Source: JBQCEE01 sp051960575 (GTDB lineage Bacteria; Actinomycetota; Actinomycetes; Mycobacteriales; Jatrophihabitantaceae). Taken from it: a stretch of DNA of 28,837 nucleotides. Positions 16,951 to 26,358 of the stretch are shown piece by piece (position 1 is the first letter of the stretch; every line of letters starts with the position of its first letter). A program made the position numbers and the translations under genes. Location: positions 1-28,837 of the forward strand of contig NZ_JBQCEE010000006.1 in the NCBI RefSeq assembly GCF_051960575.1. The letters are read 5' to 3'. The notes below the pieces were generated by a model. The model saw nothing but the letters and a program-made list of their open reading frames with translations, had not been told where the DNA came from and did no database searches.

Positions 16951-18488
16951 CCGGAGCCGCGCCGGATGTGCTCGGTGAGCGGTACCGCCTGCTCGAACTG
17001 CTCGGTCGCGGCGGCATGGGCGAGGTGTGGCTCGGCGACGACCAGCTGCTCGGCCGGCGCGTCGCGATCAAGAAGTTGTCGGCCCGGGCGCTCGCCGAGG
17101 ACGACCTCCGCCGGGTGGTGCGCGAGGCCCGCACGGCCGCGCAACTGAACCACCCGCACGCCGTCGCGGTGCACGACCTGGTGATGCACGCCGGCCGGCC
17201 GTACGTCGTCTTCGAGTACGTGCGGGGACGCACGCTCGCCGACCGGCTCGACCACGAGCCCGGCGGCCTCGAGCCGGCCGCCGTGGCCCGCCTCGGCGCG
17301 GCGATCGCGCGGGCCCTGGCCGACGCGCACGACCACGGGGTCGTCCATCGCGACGTCAAGCCGGCGAACATCCTCGTCGACGAGCGCGGCACCCCGAAGC
17401 TCGCCGACTTCGGCATCGCCCGGGCCAGCAGCGAGGCACGGCTGACGGCGAGCGGGCTGCTGGTCGGCACGCCCGCCTACGTCGCACCGGAGGCCGCGAC
17501 TGGTGCGCCGGCCTCGCCGGCGAGCGACGTCTGGTCGCTCGGCATGACGCTCTACGCCGCCCTCGAGGGACGCCCCGCCTTCGACGCCGACAACGTGCTG
17601 ACGGTGCTGCACCACGTCGTCACCCGGCCGGTGCCGCCGCCGACCCGCGGCGGCGCGGTCGCGGACGTGGTCATGACGATGCTCGACCGCGACCCCTCGC
17701 GCCGGCCCACCGCCGCTGGGGCCGCGGAGCTGCTCGACGCAGCCGCCGCGGCGCCGCTGGGGGACACCGGCGGTGGTGCGGCCGACCGGTGGCCGACGAC
17801 CGCGCCCCTGGTCGGGGCGCAGCCGACGCAACCGTTGCCGCCGGCCGGGGGACGACCGCGAGCCACGGCGCGGCGCGGGCGGTTCGTCGTCGCCGCGGCA
17901 GCGGTCGTGGTGCTCGGGGCGACGGCAGGGGTCGTCCTCACGCTCGTGCCGCACGACGGGCCCGCGGCGCGGCCGCCGGCCGGGCCGTCGTCGAGCGGCC
18001 CGTCCCGCGGGTCGTCGTCGGCGGCGCTCGCCGAGTACAGCGGCCCCGGCGGCATCACCTGCGCGTTCCCGAGCGGCTGGACGCAGGACGACGCGGCCGG
18101 CATCGACAACGTGCGCGACTACGTCGAACCGGGCGGTTCAATCCGTGACAACGACGGCTACATCCGTCTCGGCGTCGGGCGGGCGACGGCGAAGCCGACG
18201 ATCACCGACGAGGAGCTGGACACCCTCGACTACCTGCGCGCGCCGAGCAATCCGTACCGCGGGGTGCACGTCGTCGGCACGCAGACCGGTGTGGACTTCG
18301 TCGGCCACCCCGCCGTCGACATCGAGTTCACCGGTGACAACGCCGACGGCGTGCAGCGGCACGTCGTCGAACGGCTGGTGATCGTCGGCGGCCGCACCCT
18401 GCTCGTCGAGCTGAACCTCCGCGCGACCGAGTGGCCCGCGCAGCACGGCCTGTTCGACCGGCTCGTCGCCGACTGCCGGCTCGCCTGA
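16947..18488 (+). CDS. membrane Ser/Thr protein kinase, paralogue of the kinase at 14311
   Basis: A 513-residue bitopic Hanks-type kinase. The kinase domain is complete: Gly20-Arg-Gly-Gly-Met-Gly25, Lys42, Glu60, His-Arg-Asp at 134-136, Asn141, Asp-Phe-Gly at 154-156 and GTPAYVAPE. The linker is shorter than in the upstream kinase and lacks the PPQPL repeats. A transmembrane helix covers about residues 313-334. The extracellular part, with Cys372 and Cys510, is alignable by eye with that of the first kinase (ITCAFPSGW against IVCKMAPGW; both proteins end shortly after the second Cys). The GTG at 16947 overlaps the ppk2 stop and has GGAG five bases upstream. It converges on treY with 18 bases between stops. 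Confidence 0.92.
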   Translation: MTGAAPDVLGERYRLLELLGRGGMGEVWLGDDQLLGRRVAIKKLSARALAEDDLRRVVREARTAAQLNHPHAVAVHDLVMHAGRPYVVFEYVRGRTLADRLDHEPGGLEPAAVARLGAAIARALADAHDHGVVHRDVKPANILVDERGTPKLADFGIARASSEARLTASGLLVGTPAYVAPEAATGAPASPASDVWSLGMTLYAALEGRPAFDADNVLTVLHHVVTRPVPPPTRGGAVADVVMTMLDRDPSRRPTAAGAAELLDAAAAAPLGDTGGGAADRWPTTAPLVGAQPTQPLPPAGGRPRATARRGRFVVAAAAVVVLGATAGVVLTLVPHDGPAARPPAGPSSSGPSRGSSSAALAEYSGPGGITCAFPSGWTQDDAAGIDNVRDYVEPGGSIRDNDGYIRLGVGRATAKPTITDEELDTLDYLRAPSNPYRGVHVVGTQTGVDFVGHPAVDIEFTGDNADGVQRHVVERLVIVGGRTLLVELNLRATEWPAQHGLFDRLVADCRLA

Positions 18489-18506
18489 GGCGCCGGACGA
18501 GGTGCG

Positions 18507-20774
18507 TCAGCGGGTCAGCAGGGCGACCGGGTACTCGCGCAGCAGGTCGGCCACCGCGAGCTCGCCGGTGAACTTCCGCCCCGAGATCGTGTCGGTGACC
18601 TCGCCGCCGAGCGCGAGCGTGGTGTCGCCCCAGCCGCCGGCCCGGTCGAGCCCGACGGGCAGTCGTGTCGCGACGGTGATCGCGCCGCCGCGGTCGTAGG
18701 CGAGCACGTGCGCGGCCGCGCTGCCCTGCGCCGCGACCGGCGTGTAGTCGCCGAACAGCTCGGGCCAGTCGCGCCGCAGCCGCAGTGCGCGCGAGGTGAC
18801 CCAGAGCTTCGCGGCGCCGGTCGCGTCGATCGGCGGGGGTCCGGAGGCGGCGTCGAGCTCGTCGAGCAGCGCGCGACGGCGGTCGAAGTCGACGTCGCGG
18901 CGGTTGTCCGGGTCGACCAGCGAGTCGTCCCAGAGCTCGGTGCCCTGGTAGACGTCGGGGATGCCCGGCATGGTCAGCTGCACGAGCTTCTGCGCCAGCC
19001 CGTTCGTCCAGCCGTACGGCGTGATGCGGTCGAGGAAGGCGGCGAGCGGGCCGTGCACCGCGGGGTCGTCGTAGGCGCGGTCCACGAGCGCGTGCACCTT
19101 CGCCTCGGCCGACTCGTCCGGCGCCGTCCACGTCGTGAACGTCGCGGCCTCGCGCATCGCCTTCTCGGCATAGGCATGCATGCGCTCGCGCTCGATCAGC
19201 CCCGCGCCGACGAAGGTCTGCCACAGGAAGTAGTCGAACATCGGGTCGGCGCCGGGCGCCGCGGACATCAGCGTCCGGGCCAGCTCGGCCCACTCGTCCG
19301 TCAGCTCGCCCAGCACCAGCATCCGCGCGCGCACGTCCTCGGCGCGCTTGGTGTCGTGCGTCGACAGCGTGGTCATCGTGTGCGGGTAACGCTGCTGCCG
19401 GTCGTGCTGCGCGGCGTGCCACTGGTCGGTCGTGAGCCCGACGCGGCCGGGGTCGCCGCCCACCTCGTTCAGCGCGATGAAGCGGGAGTAGCGGTAGAAG
19501 GCGGTGTCCTCGACGCCCTTGGCCATGACGGCGCCGGACGTCTGCTGGAAGCGGCGGGCGAGCGCGTCGTCGGGGTCGGCCAGGCGCGGGGCGAGCGCGT
19601 CGAAGGTCGCGGCGAGGTCCGGCCGCGCGGCGCGGGCGCGCTCGAGCGCGGCGTCGAGGTGCTCGGTGCCGTAGGGCAGGTACGAGCGGTAGACGGGGAA
19701 GTCGACGAGCAGCTCCCGCAGCGCCGGATCCACGTCCGGCACGCCCGGCGCGAGGCGGGCGAGCCGCGACACCTCGGCCTGCAGGATCGTCTCGACGACC
19801 GTCCGCTTGCCGATGGCGATGTGCTCCTCGGCCGTCTTCGTGTCGCCGGTCAGCTCCTGGTACAGCGCGGTCAGCGGCTCGGCCGCGGCGCCGTCGAGCA
19901 GGACGTTCGTGATCTCGTTCAGCGCCTCGTACCCGGTGGTGCCGTCGATGGGCCACTCGGGCGGCATCCGCTCGCCCGGTTCGACGATCTTCTCGATGAG
20001 CAGCCAGCGGTCGGGGCCGAGCAGGTCGCGCAGCCGCTCGAAGTACCGGCCGGGGTCGGCGAGACCGTCCGGGTGGTCGACCCGCAGACCGCCGATGCCG
20101 TCCTCGCGCACCCACCGGATGATCTCGGCGTGGGTCGCCTCGTAGACGGCGGGGTCCTCGATCCGCAGGCCGGCGAGGGTCGTGACGGCGAAGAACCGGC
20201 GGTAGTTCTGCTCGGTGTCCGCGCGGCGCCAGTTGACCAGCTCGTAGTGCTGCCGGTCGTGCACCTCGGCGGGCGCCCCGTCCCCGGTGCCGTCGGCGAT
20301 CGGGAACCGGTGGTCGAAGTAGTGCAGCTCGTCACCGACGACCTCGAGCTGGTCGGGCGTGAAGTCGTCGCCCAGCACCGGCAGCAGCACCCGGCCGCCC
20401 GACCAGTCGATGTCGAACCAGTCGGCGTGGCGCGAGTGCGGGCCGTGCTTCAGGAGGTCCCACCACGCCGGGTTGTCGGCGGGGACCTCGACGCCGGTGT
20501 GGTTCGGGACGATGTCGACCACCACGCCCAGGCCACGGGCGCGGGCGGCGGCGAGGGTGCGCGTCCAACCGTCGACGCCGCCACGCTGCGGGTCGACCGT
20601 GTCGAAGCCGATCACGTCGTAGCCGTGCGCCGAGCCCTTCGCGGACGGCAGCAGCGGCGACAGGTACACCGCGCCCGCGCCGATCGTCGCGAGGTGGTCG
20701 CAGCTGTCGGCGGCGGCGTGGAGGTCGAAGCCAGGCCTGACCTGGAGGCGGTACGTCGACGTGGGACCTGGCAT
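18507..20774 (-). CDS. treY: malto-oligosyltrehalose synthase
   Basis: A 755-residue GH13 enzyme that converts the reducing-end alpha-1,4 bond of maltodextrin to a trehalose-type alpha-1,1 bond, the step before TreZ. It starts STYRLQVRPGFDLHAAADSCDHLATIGAGAVYLSPLL, the typical TreY N-terminus. Catalytic residues are Asp233 (GLRVDHPDGL), Glu261 (LLIEKIVEPGE) and Asp474 (LSTHDTKRAED). The C-terminal block PGIPDVYQGTELWDDSLVDPDNRR is also characteristic. The length is normal for the family. The ATG at 20774 has an AGGTCAGGA purine stretch close upstream, which also lies inside an imperfect palindrome. The upstream gene on the same strand is an unrelated membrane protein 65 bases away. Confidence 0.95.
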   Translation of the reverse strand: MPGPTSTYRLQVRPGFDLHAAADSCDHLATIGAGAVYLSPLLPSAKGSAHGYDVIGFDTVDPQRGGVDGWTRTLAAARARGLGVVVDIVPNHTGVEVPADNPAWWDLLKHGPHSRHADWFDIDWSGGRVLLPVLGDDFTPDQLEVVGDELHYFDHRFPIADGTGDGAPAEVHDRQHYELVNWRRADTEQNYRRFFAVTTLAGLRIEDPAVYEATHAEIIRWVREDGIGGLRVDHPDGLADPGRYFERLRDLLGPDRWLLIEKIVEPGERMPPEWPIDGTTGYEALNEITNVLLDGAAAEPLTALYQELTGDTKTAEEHIAIGKRTVVETILQAEVSRLARLAPGVPDVDPALRELLVDFPVYRSYLPYGTEHLDAALERARAARPDLAATFDALAPRLADPDDALARRFQQTSGAVMAKGVEDTAFYRYSRFIALNEVGGDPGRVGLTTDQWHAAQHDRQQRYPHTMTTLSTHDTKRAEDVRARMLVLGELTDEWAELARTLMSAAPGADPMFDYFLWQTFVGAGLIERERMHAYAEKAMREAATFTTWTAPDESAEAKVHALVDRAYDDPAVHGPLAAFLDRITPYGWTNGLAQKLVQLTMPGIPDVYQGTELWDDSLVDPDNRRDVDFDRRRALLDELDAASGPPPIDATGAAKLWVTSRALRLRRDWPELFGDYTPVAAQGSAAAHVLAYDRGGAITVATRLPVGLDRAGGWGDTTLALGGEVTDTISGRKFTGELAVADLLREYPVALLTR

Positions 20775-20796
20775 GGTTCCTGACCTTGCCAGAACC
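20775..20796. promoter_or_regulatory. imperfect palindrome abutting the treY start codon
   Basis: GGTTC (20775-20779) and GAACC (20792-20796) are perfect inverted half-sites 12 bases apart, with partly matching flanks inside. The element touches the treY ATG and overlaps its ribosome-binding region. It could be an operator, but this is a weak call. Confidence 0.25.
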
Positions 20797-20839
20797 GGAC
20801 GCCGCGAAACCGGGGCGGGTGTGATGTTGTCGCCGGACG

Positions 20840-21640
20840 TCAGCGGCCCAGCAGTTCCTCGTCGCCGAAGGGGTCGTCGTCCGCGACGCCGGAGGAGGCG
20901 GTGGCGTCCAGCGGCGCCCGGTCGTCGCGCGCGGCGGGCGGTGCGGGGTGCGGCGTCGGCGCGTCCGGCCAGGCCGCGGCCGTGCCCCGCGCGCGGGCCG
21001 CCACCACGGCCGCGAGCACCACCCCCACCGCCGCGAAGCCCGCCGCGACGACGCAGAGCCAGACGAAGCCGCCGGAGTCGACCGTGATGCTGACCGTGCC
21101 GGGCTCGCCCCGCTCGACGGCGGCCGCCAGCGCGTCGCGCTCGGTGCCCGCGCGGATCCAGCCGACGCCCCCGACCGCGGCGAGCGCCCCGGCGCCGAGC
21201 AGCGCGGCCGCGCCCGCCACCACGGCGGCGACGGCCGGCGTGCGTCCCGGCGTGGGCCGCAGCGCCGCACCGGCGGCGACCAGCGCCGCCAGCACCAGCA
21301 GGCCGGCGGCGACGACGGCCACCAGCCCGTAGCGGTCGGCGTGGCCGGTGAAGACGAGCGACGACCGGGTCGCGTGGTAGCGGCCCCAGCCGTCGACGTG
21401 GAACGTGCCGATGCCCGACGCGCCGGACGAGTCGCTCGAGCGCAGCTCGTACACGGCGCCGAAGGTCGCCTTCACGGCCACCGCGGCGGCCACCAGCAGC
21501 AGCACCGGCCCCGCGAGCGCGGCCACCACTCGCGTCCAGCCCGGTCGCACGGCGCCGCCCGCCGGGTCGACCCCGGTCGTCGCGTCCTCCGGTGTCGGTC
21601 GCTCGGCGACGTCCGGGGTGAGGAACTCGATGTCGGCCAC
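20840..21640 (-). CDS. four-helix membrane protein, function unknown
   Basis: A 266-residue protein with about four transmembrane helices (roughly residues 38-60, 105-127, 135-160 and 198-222). A hydrophilic N-terminus of about 35 residues comes first. A Ser/Gly-rich extracytoplasmic loop containing SDSSGASGIGTFHVDGWGRYHATR lies between helices one and two, and the tail after helix four is Pro- and Asp-rich and ends in DDDPFGDEELLGR. I do not recognise the family. The GTG at 21640 is supported by an AACACT hexamer six bases upstream. It diverges from uvrB over 77 bases and precedes treY by 65 bases, so co-transcription with treY is possible but not evident. Confidence 0.7.
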   Translation of the reverse strand: MADIEFLTPDVAERPTPEDATTGVDPAGGAVRPGWTRVVAALAGPVLLLVAAAVAVKATFGAVYELRSSDSSGASGIGTFHVDGWGRYHATRSSLVFTGHADRYGLVAVVAAGLLVLAALVAAGAALRPTPGRTPAVAAVVAGAAALLGAGALAAVGGVGWIRAGTERDALAAAVERGEPGTVSITVDSGGFVWLCVVAAGFAAVGVVLAAVVAARARGTAAAWPDAPTPHPAPPAARDDRAPLDATASSGVADDDPFGDEELLGR

Positions 21641-21646
21641 CCGACC

Positions 21647-21652
21647 AGTGTT
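21647..21652 (-). promoter_or_regulatory. candidate -10 box of the four-helix membrane protein gene
   Basis: AACACT on the minus strand lies six bases before the GTG at 21640. It is a loose match to TANNNT. Confidence 0.25.
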
Positions 21653-21705
21653 CCTCGCGCCGTCCGCGCCGCGCGAACGCGTGCACCGTTGTCACACCCC
21701 CCTCG

Positions 21706-21711
21706 TACCGT
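21706..21711 (+). promoter_or_regulatory. candidate -10 box of uvrB
   Basis: TACCGT lies six bases before the uvrB ATG at 21718. The intervening GGAGGC looks like a Shine-Dalgarno sequence but is too close to the ATG to act as one, so a leaderless transcript is likely. A TTGTCA at 21689-21694 is too close (11 bases) to be its -35 box. Confidence 0.45.
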
Positions 21712-21717
21712 GGAGGC

Positions 21718-23874
<2,157 letters not shown>

Positions 23875-23896
23875 CCTGTCCGATCGCCCGACAGCG

Positions 23897-23942
23897 CCGG
23901 GTGATCATGACCCGGACACTGATGATCGTTTTGCTCATCGGT
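23897..23942 (+). terminator. two consecutive hairpins downstream of uvrB
   Basis: First stem: CCGGGT (23897-23902) with ACCCGG (23910-23915), perfect, 7-base loop. Second stem: 23918-23925 with 23935-23942, eight pairs including one G-T, with a T-rich 9-base loop. They lie between uvrB and the next plus-strand gene, just before its ribosome-binding site. They could be a terminator or a leader structure of that gene. Confidence 0.45.
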
Positions 23943-23954
23943 GGAAGGGGCAGC

Positions 23955-24422
23955 GTGAACATCGACTTCGACGCGCACCCAGGGTTCTCGTGGTACGTCG
24001 TGCTGCTGGCGTTCAGCGGCGTGGTGATGGTCGGGCTGGCGACGCGCCGTACGTCCCTCGGACTGAGGTTGGTGAACGGCATCGTCGGTGCCGGATTCGT
24101 CGGGTACGCCTTCTACCTCGCGTTCCTCTTCACCGGCGGCACGTACATCATCTTCCTGAAGGCGTTCATCCTGCCGGTGCTGCTGCTCCTCCGGACGCTC
24201 CGCGCAAGGACGACGCCGCGCCCCGCGCGGGCGATGCCCGCGCACCCAGGTGCGGGGCAGCCGGGCGCGGTGCAGCCGGGCGCTGCGATGCCGGGCGTGG
24301 CGGACGCTGCCGGGCCGTCCTGGGCCGGCCCGGTGCACGAGCCGACCCCGCGCTACGAGGTGCCCGAGCAGTACCTCGTCCCGGCCGACACCTACGTCGG
24401 GCGGCACACCGCCGGGCAGTGA
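23955..24422 (+). CDS. small membrane protein with Pro/Gly/Ala-rich tail, function unknown
   Basis: A 155-residue protein. Three hydrophobic helices lie at about residues 11-30, 38-60 and 62-80, followed by a basic cluster (RTLRARTTPRPAR). A cytoplasmic-looking tail follows with imperfect PGA-x-Q-PGA repeats around residues 94-112, ending PEQYLVPADTYVGRHTAGQ. No family is recognised. The GTG at 23955 is chosen over an ATG at 23907 in the same frame because GGAAGGGG lies at the right distance before it, and because the extra N-terminal residues would be encoded by the hairpin region after uvrB. It converges on the winged-helix gene. Confidence 0.65.
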   Translation: MNIDFDAHPGFSWYVVLLAFSGVVMVGLATRRTSLGLRLVNGIVGAGFVGYAFYLAFLFTGGTYIIFLKAFILPVLLLLRTLRARTTPRPARAMPAHPGAGQPGAVQPGAAMPGVADAAGPSWAGPVHEPTPRYEVPEQYLVPADTYVGRHTAGQ

Positions 24423-24446
24423 CCCCGGGGCATCGCCGACCGAAGC

Positions 24447-24464
24447 GATGAACACCCGTTCATC
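24447..24464. terminator. hairpin between convergent genes
   Basis: GATGAAC (24447-24453) and GTTCATC (24458-24464) form a perfect 7-bp stem with an ACCC loop. It lies in the 72 bases between the small membrane protein gene and the convergent winged-helix gene. No T-run is present, so bidirectional terminator function is only suggested by position. Confidence 0.45.
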
Positions 24465-24494
24465 CCGGTGGGAGCCGGTCCGGACGGGTGTCGA

Positions 24495-25568
24495 TCATGG
24501 AACCGCGATGGTCGACGTCGTCGGGAGGGCGAGGAACCGGCCGATGTCGGCCACCTCCGCCTCGACGGCGTCGCGTACTCGCCGCGCCCACGGCTCGAAC
24601 GGCTGGGCCAGCACAACGGCGTCCGTCCGGCGCCGCTGCAGCTGCCACCGGCCGATCACCCGGCCCTGGTGCAGGACGACCGGGCGGATGATGCCGCCGA
24701 CGTAGACCTCGGCGCGGCGGTCGTCCGCGACGAACGGGCGGTGCTGGTAGCCGATCAGGTAGTTGTCGAAGCCGGCGAGCAGCCGCACGGCGTGCGCTGC
24801 GCCGTCCCCGTCGACGGTGCCGAGCCGGAACCCGGGCCTGCCGTGCACCTCGCACGGGGTCAGCTCGTCACGGATCAGCTCGAGCGCCTGCCCGGTCGGC
24901 AGCCCCGACCATGCGGCGAAGTCCTGCGCGGTCGCGGGGGAGAACGCGGCGAACCAGCGCCGCGCGAGCTCGGCGAGCGCGTCGTCGCCGTCCGGGCCGG
25001 CGGGCACGTCGGGCAGCCAGCGGTCGAGCCGGGTGAAGGTCGCCTCGCGCCCGCGGTCGCCGGCGCGGCAGACCAGCCCGTGGGTGCTGGCGTCCAGCAG
25101 CACGTGTACCGGCGCCTGCGGATCGGGCATCGTGACCGGCACGCCGTGCTCGGCCAGCGCGTCGACGATCTCGGCCTTGGTCAGCGGTGGGCCGTCCAAC
25201 ATCGTCGGCAGCACCGCGCGGGTGCGGTCGAGGAAGTCCTCGGTGAGCCCGAGCTGCGTCCAGCGGGTGCGGAACTTCCGGCGTAGCACCGGGCCGAACA
25301 GCCGCACCAGCCAGTGCACGTCCGCGGCCGGCACCAGGTGGATGGTGCCGCGCATCAGCCACGTGCGCGCCACCGACCGGTCGTCACCGACGGCGGCCAG
25401 CACGTCGGCCCCGGTGACCCCCGTCGCCCGGCTGCGGACACCGAGGCGGGCGGCGGCGTGGTCCTGCGCCTGGATCGCCACCGTCCGGGCGGCCGCGTCG
25501 ACCACGGTCGTGTCGGCGCGCCGGGCGAACCCGTGCCGCACCATCCGCTCGATGAGGACGCGGTCCAT
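24495..25568 (-). CDS. winged-helix DNA-binding protein, AlkZ-like (HTH_42 family)
   Basis: A 357-residue protein of the HTH_42/AlkZ superfamily, built of tandem winged-helix domains. The AIQAQDHAAARLGVRSR segment carries Gln33-Ala-Gln35, which corresponds to the catalytic QxQ motif of AlkZ DNA glycosylases. YcaQ relatives have QxD instead. Other family blocks are RTWLMRGTIHLVPAADVHWL, the FLDRTRAVL region and, near the C-terminus, VYVGGIIRPVVLHQGRVIGRW. AlkZ removes azinomycin and other interstrand cross-link lesions, but most actinobacterial members are untested. The ATG at 25568 has a CACACT hexamer six bases upstream and no ribosome-binding site. It diverges from the DUF2993 gene over 67 bases. 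Confidence 0.85.
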   Translation of the reverse strand: MDRVLIERMVRHGFARRADTTVVDAAARTVAIQAQDHAAARLGVRSRATGVTGADVLAAVGDDRSVARTWLMRGTIHLVPAADVHWLVRLFGPVLRRKFRTRWTQLGLTEDFLDRTRAVLPTMLDGPPLTKAEIVDALAEHGVPVTMPDPQAPVHVLLDASTHGLVCRAGDRGREATFTRLDRWLPDVPAGPDGDDALAELARRWFAAFSPATAQDFAAWSGLPTGQALELIRDELTPCEVHGRPGFRLGTVDGDGAAHAVRLLAGFDNYLIGYQHRPFVADDRRAEVYVGGIIRPVVLHQGRVIGRWQLQRRRTDAVVLAQPFEPWARRVRDAVEAEVADIGRFLALPTTSTIAVP

Positions 25569-25574
25569 GCGGCG

Positions 25575-25580
25575 AGTGTG
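25575..25580 (-). promoter_or_regulatory. candidate -10 box of the AlkZ-like gene
   Basis: CACACT on the minus strand lies six bases before the ATG at 25568. It is a loose match to TANNNT. Confidence 0.25.
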
Positions 25581-25623
25581 GCGTAGACCTCTGCCGACGC
25601 GGGGGACTCGCCGGCGGCTCGGG

Positions 25624-25629
25624 AAGAAT
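25624..25629 (+). promoter_or_regulatory. candidate -10 box of the DUF2993 gene
   Basis: AAGAAT lies six bases before the GTG at 25636. It resembles the CAGAAT before ligC, which is also followed by a GTG start. Confidence 0.35.
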
Positions 25630-25635
25630 GACGCG

Positions 25636-26358
25636 GTGCGCAAACTGGTGATCGTCGTCGTCGGACTGCTGGCGCTACTGGTGGTGGTCGACCGGGTCGG
25701 GGTCGGCATCGCCGAGGACCGTGCCGCGCAGACGTTGAAGAGCTCGCAGGGCTTGGCGTCGACCCCGTCGGTCGACATCACCGGCTTCCCGTTCCTCACC
25801 CAGGTCGCGGGCAAGGAGTTCGACGAGATCGACGTGACCGCGCACCAGGTGCCGCTGGGCAGCAACGGCGTCACGATCACCGCCGACACGCTGCACGTGA
25901 CGATGCAGCAGGTCGGCTTCGACTACGGCTTCAAGCAGGTCACCGTCGGCCACGGCACCGGCACCGCAGTGCTCACCTACCGGCAGCTGACCTCGGTGCT
26001 CGACCAGGCGCTGCCGGGCGTGACGCTCAGCTACGGCGGCGCGACGGACAAGGTGCGGGCGTCGGCGACGGTGCCCGGCTCGTTCCCGGTCATCGGCGGC
26101 CGGACGGTGGGCCTCACGCTCGACCCGAAGCTCGCCGGCGACGCGGTGAACTTCGGCGTCTCGGCGGTCACCGGGCTGCCGTCGGGGATCGCCGGCTTCC
26201 TGCTCGACCAGATCACCTCGCGCCTCGGCGACCTCGTGGGCAAGCGGATCCCGCTGGACGAGATCCCGTTCCAGCTGCGGGTGGCCGACGTGTCAGCGCA
26301 GGCCGACGGCATCGCCGTCCGCCTCACCGGCGACCGCCTCACCTTCCACCGCCGCTGA
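25636..26358 (+). CDS. LmeA-like (DUF2993) phospholipid-binding protein
   Basis: A 240-residue exported or membrane-anchored protein of the DUF2993 family. A basic start is followed by one hydrophobic segment (residues 4-20) and the DRVGVGIAEDRAAQTLKSSQGL region typical of the family. The rest is a beta-rich lipid-binding-type domain, with the block VDITGFPFLTQVAGKEFDEIDVTA and the C-terminal block IPLDEIPFQLRVADVSAQADGIAVRLTGD. In mycobacteria LmeA binds phospholipid and is needed for lipomannan mannan elongation or maintenance. The GTG at 25636 is chosen because the hydrophobic signal begins right after it and an AAGAAT hexamer lies six bases upstream. Its last 66 bases overlap the opposite-strand permease gene. 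Confidence 0.88.
   Translation: MRKLVIVVVGLLALLVVVDRVGVGIAEDRAAQTLKSSQGLASTPSVDITGFPFLTQVAGKEFDEIDVTAHQVPLGSNGVTITADTLHVTMQQVGFDYGFKQVTVGHGTGTAVLTYRQLTSVLDQALPGVTLSYGGATDKVRASATVPGSFPVIGGRTVGLTLDPKLAGDAVNFGVSAVTGLPSGIAGFLLDQITSRLGDLVGKRIPLDEIPFQLRVADVSAQADGIAVRLTGDRLTFHRR

Noticed and set aside
18708..20783. Long plus-strand open frame opposite treY
   Set aside because: Antisense shadow of treY, whose catalytic residues are all present on the minus strand. No start signal is seen.
21670..21700. SOS/LexA-type box upstream of uvrB
   Set aside because: A GAAC and a GTT are present but nine bases apart. The mycobacterial-type SOS box needs TCGAAC and GTTCGA four bases apart.
23901..23954. Longer start for the small membrane protein after uvrB
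   Set aside because: The extra residues would be encoded by the hairpin region, and the GTG at 23955 has a well-placed GGAAGGGG.
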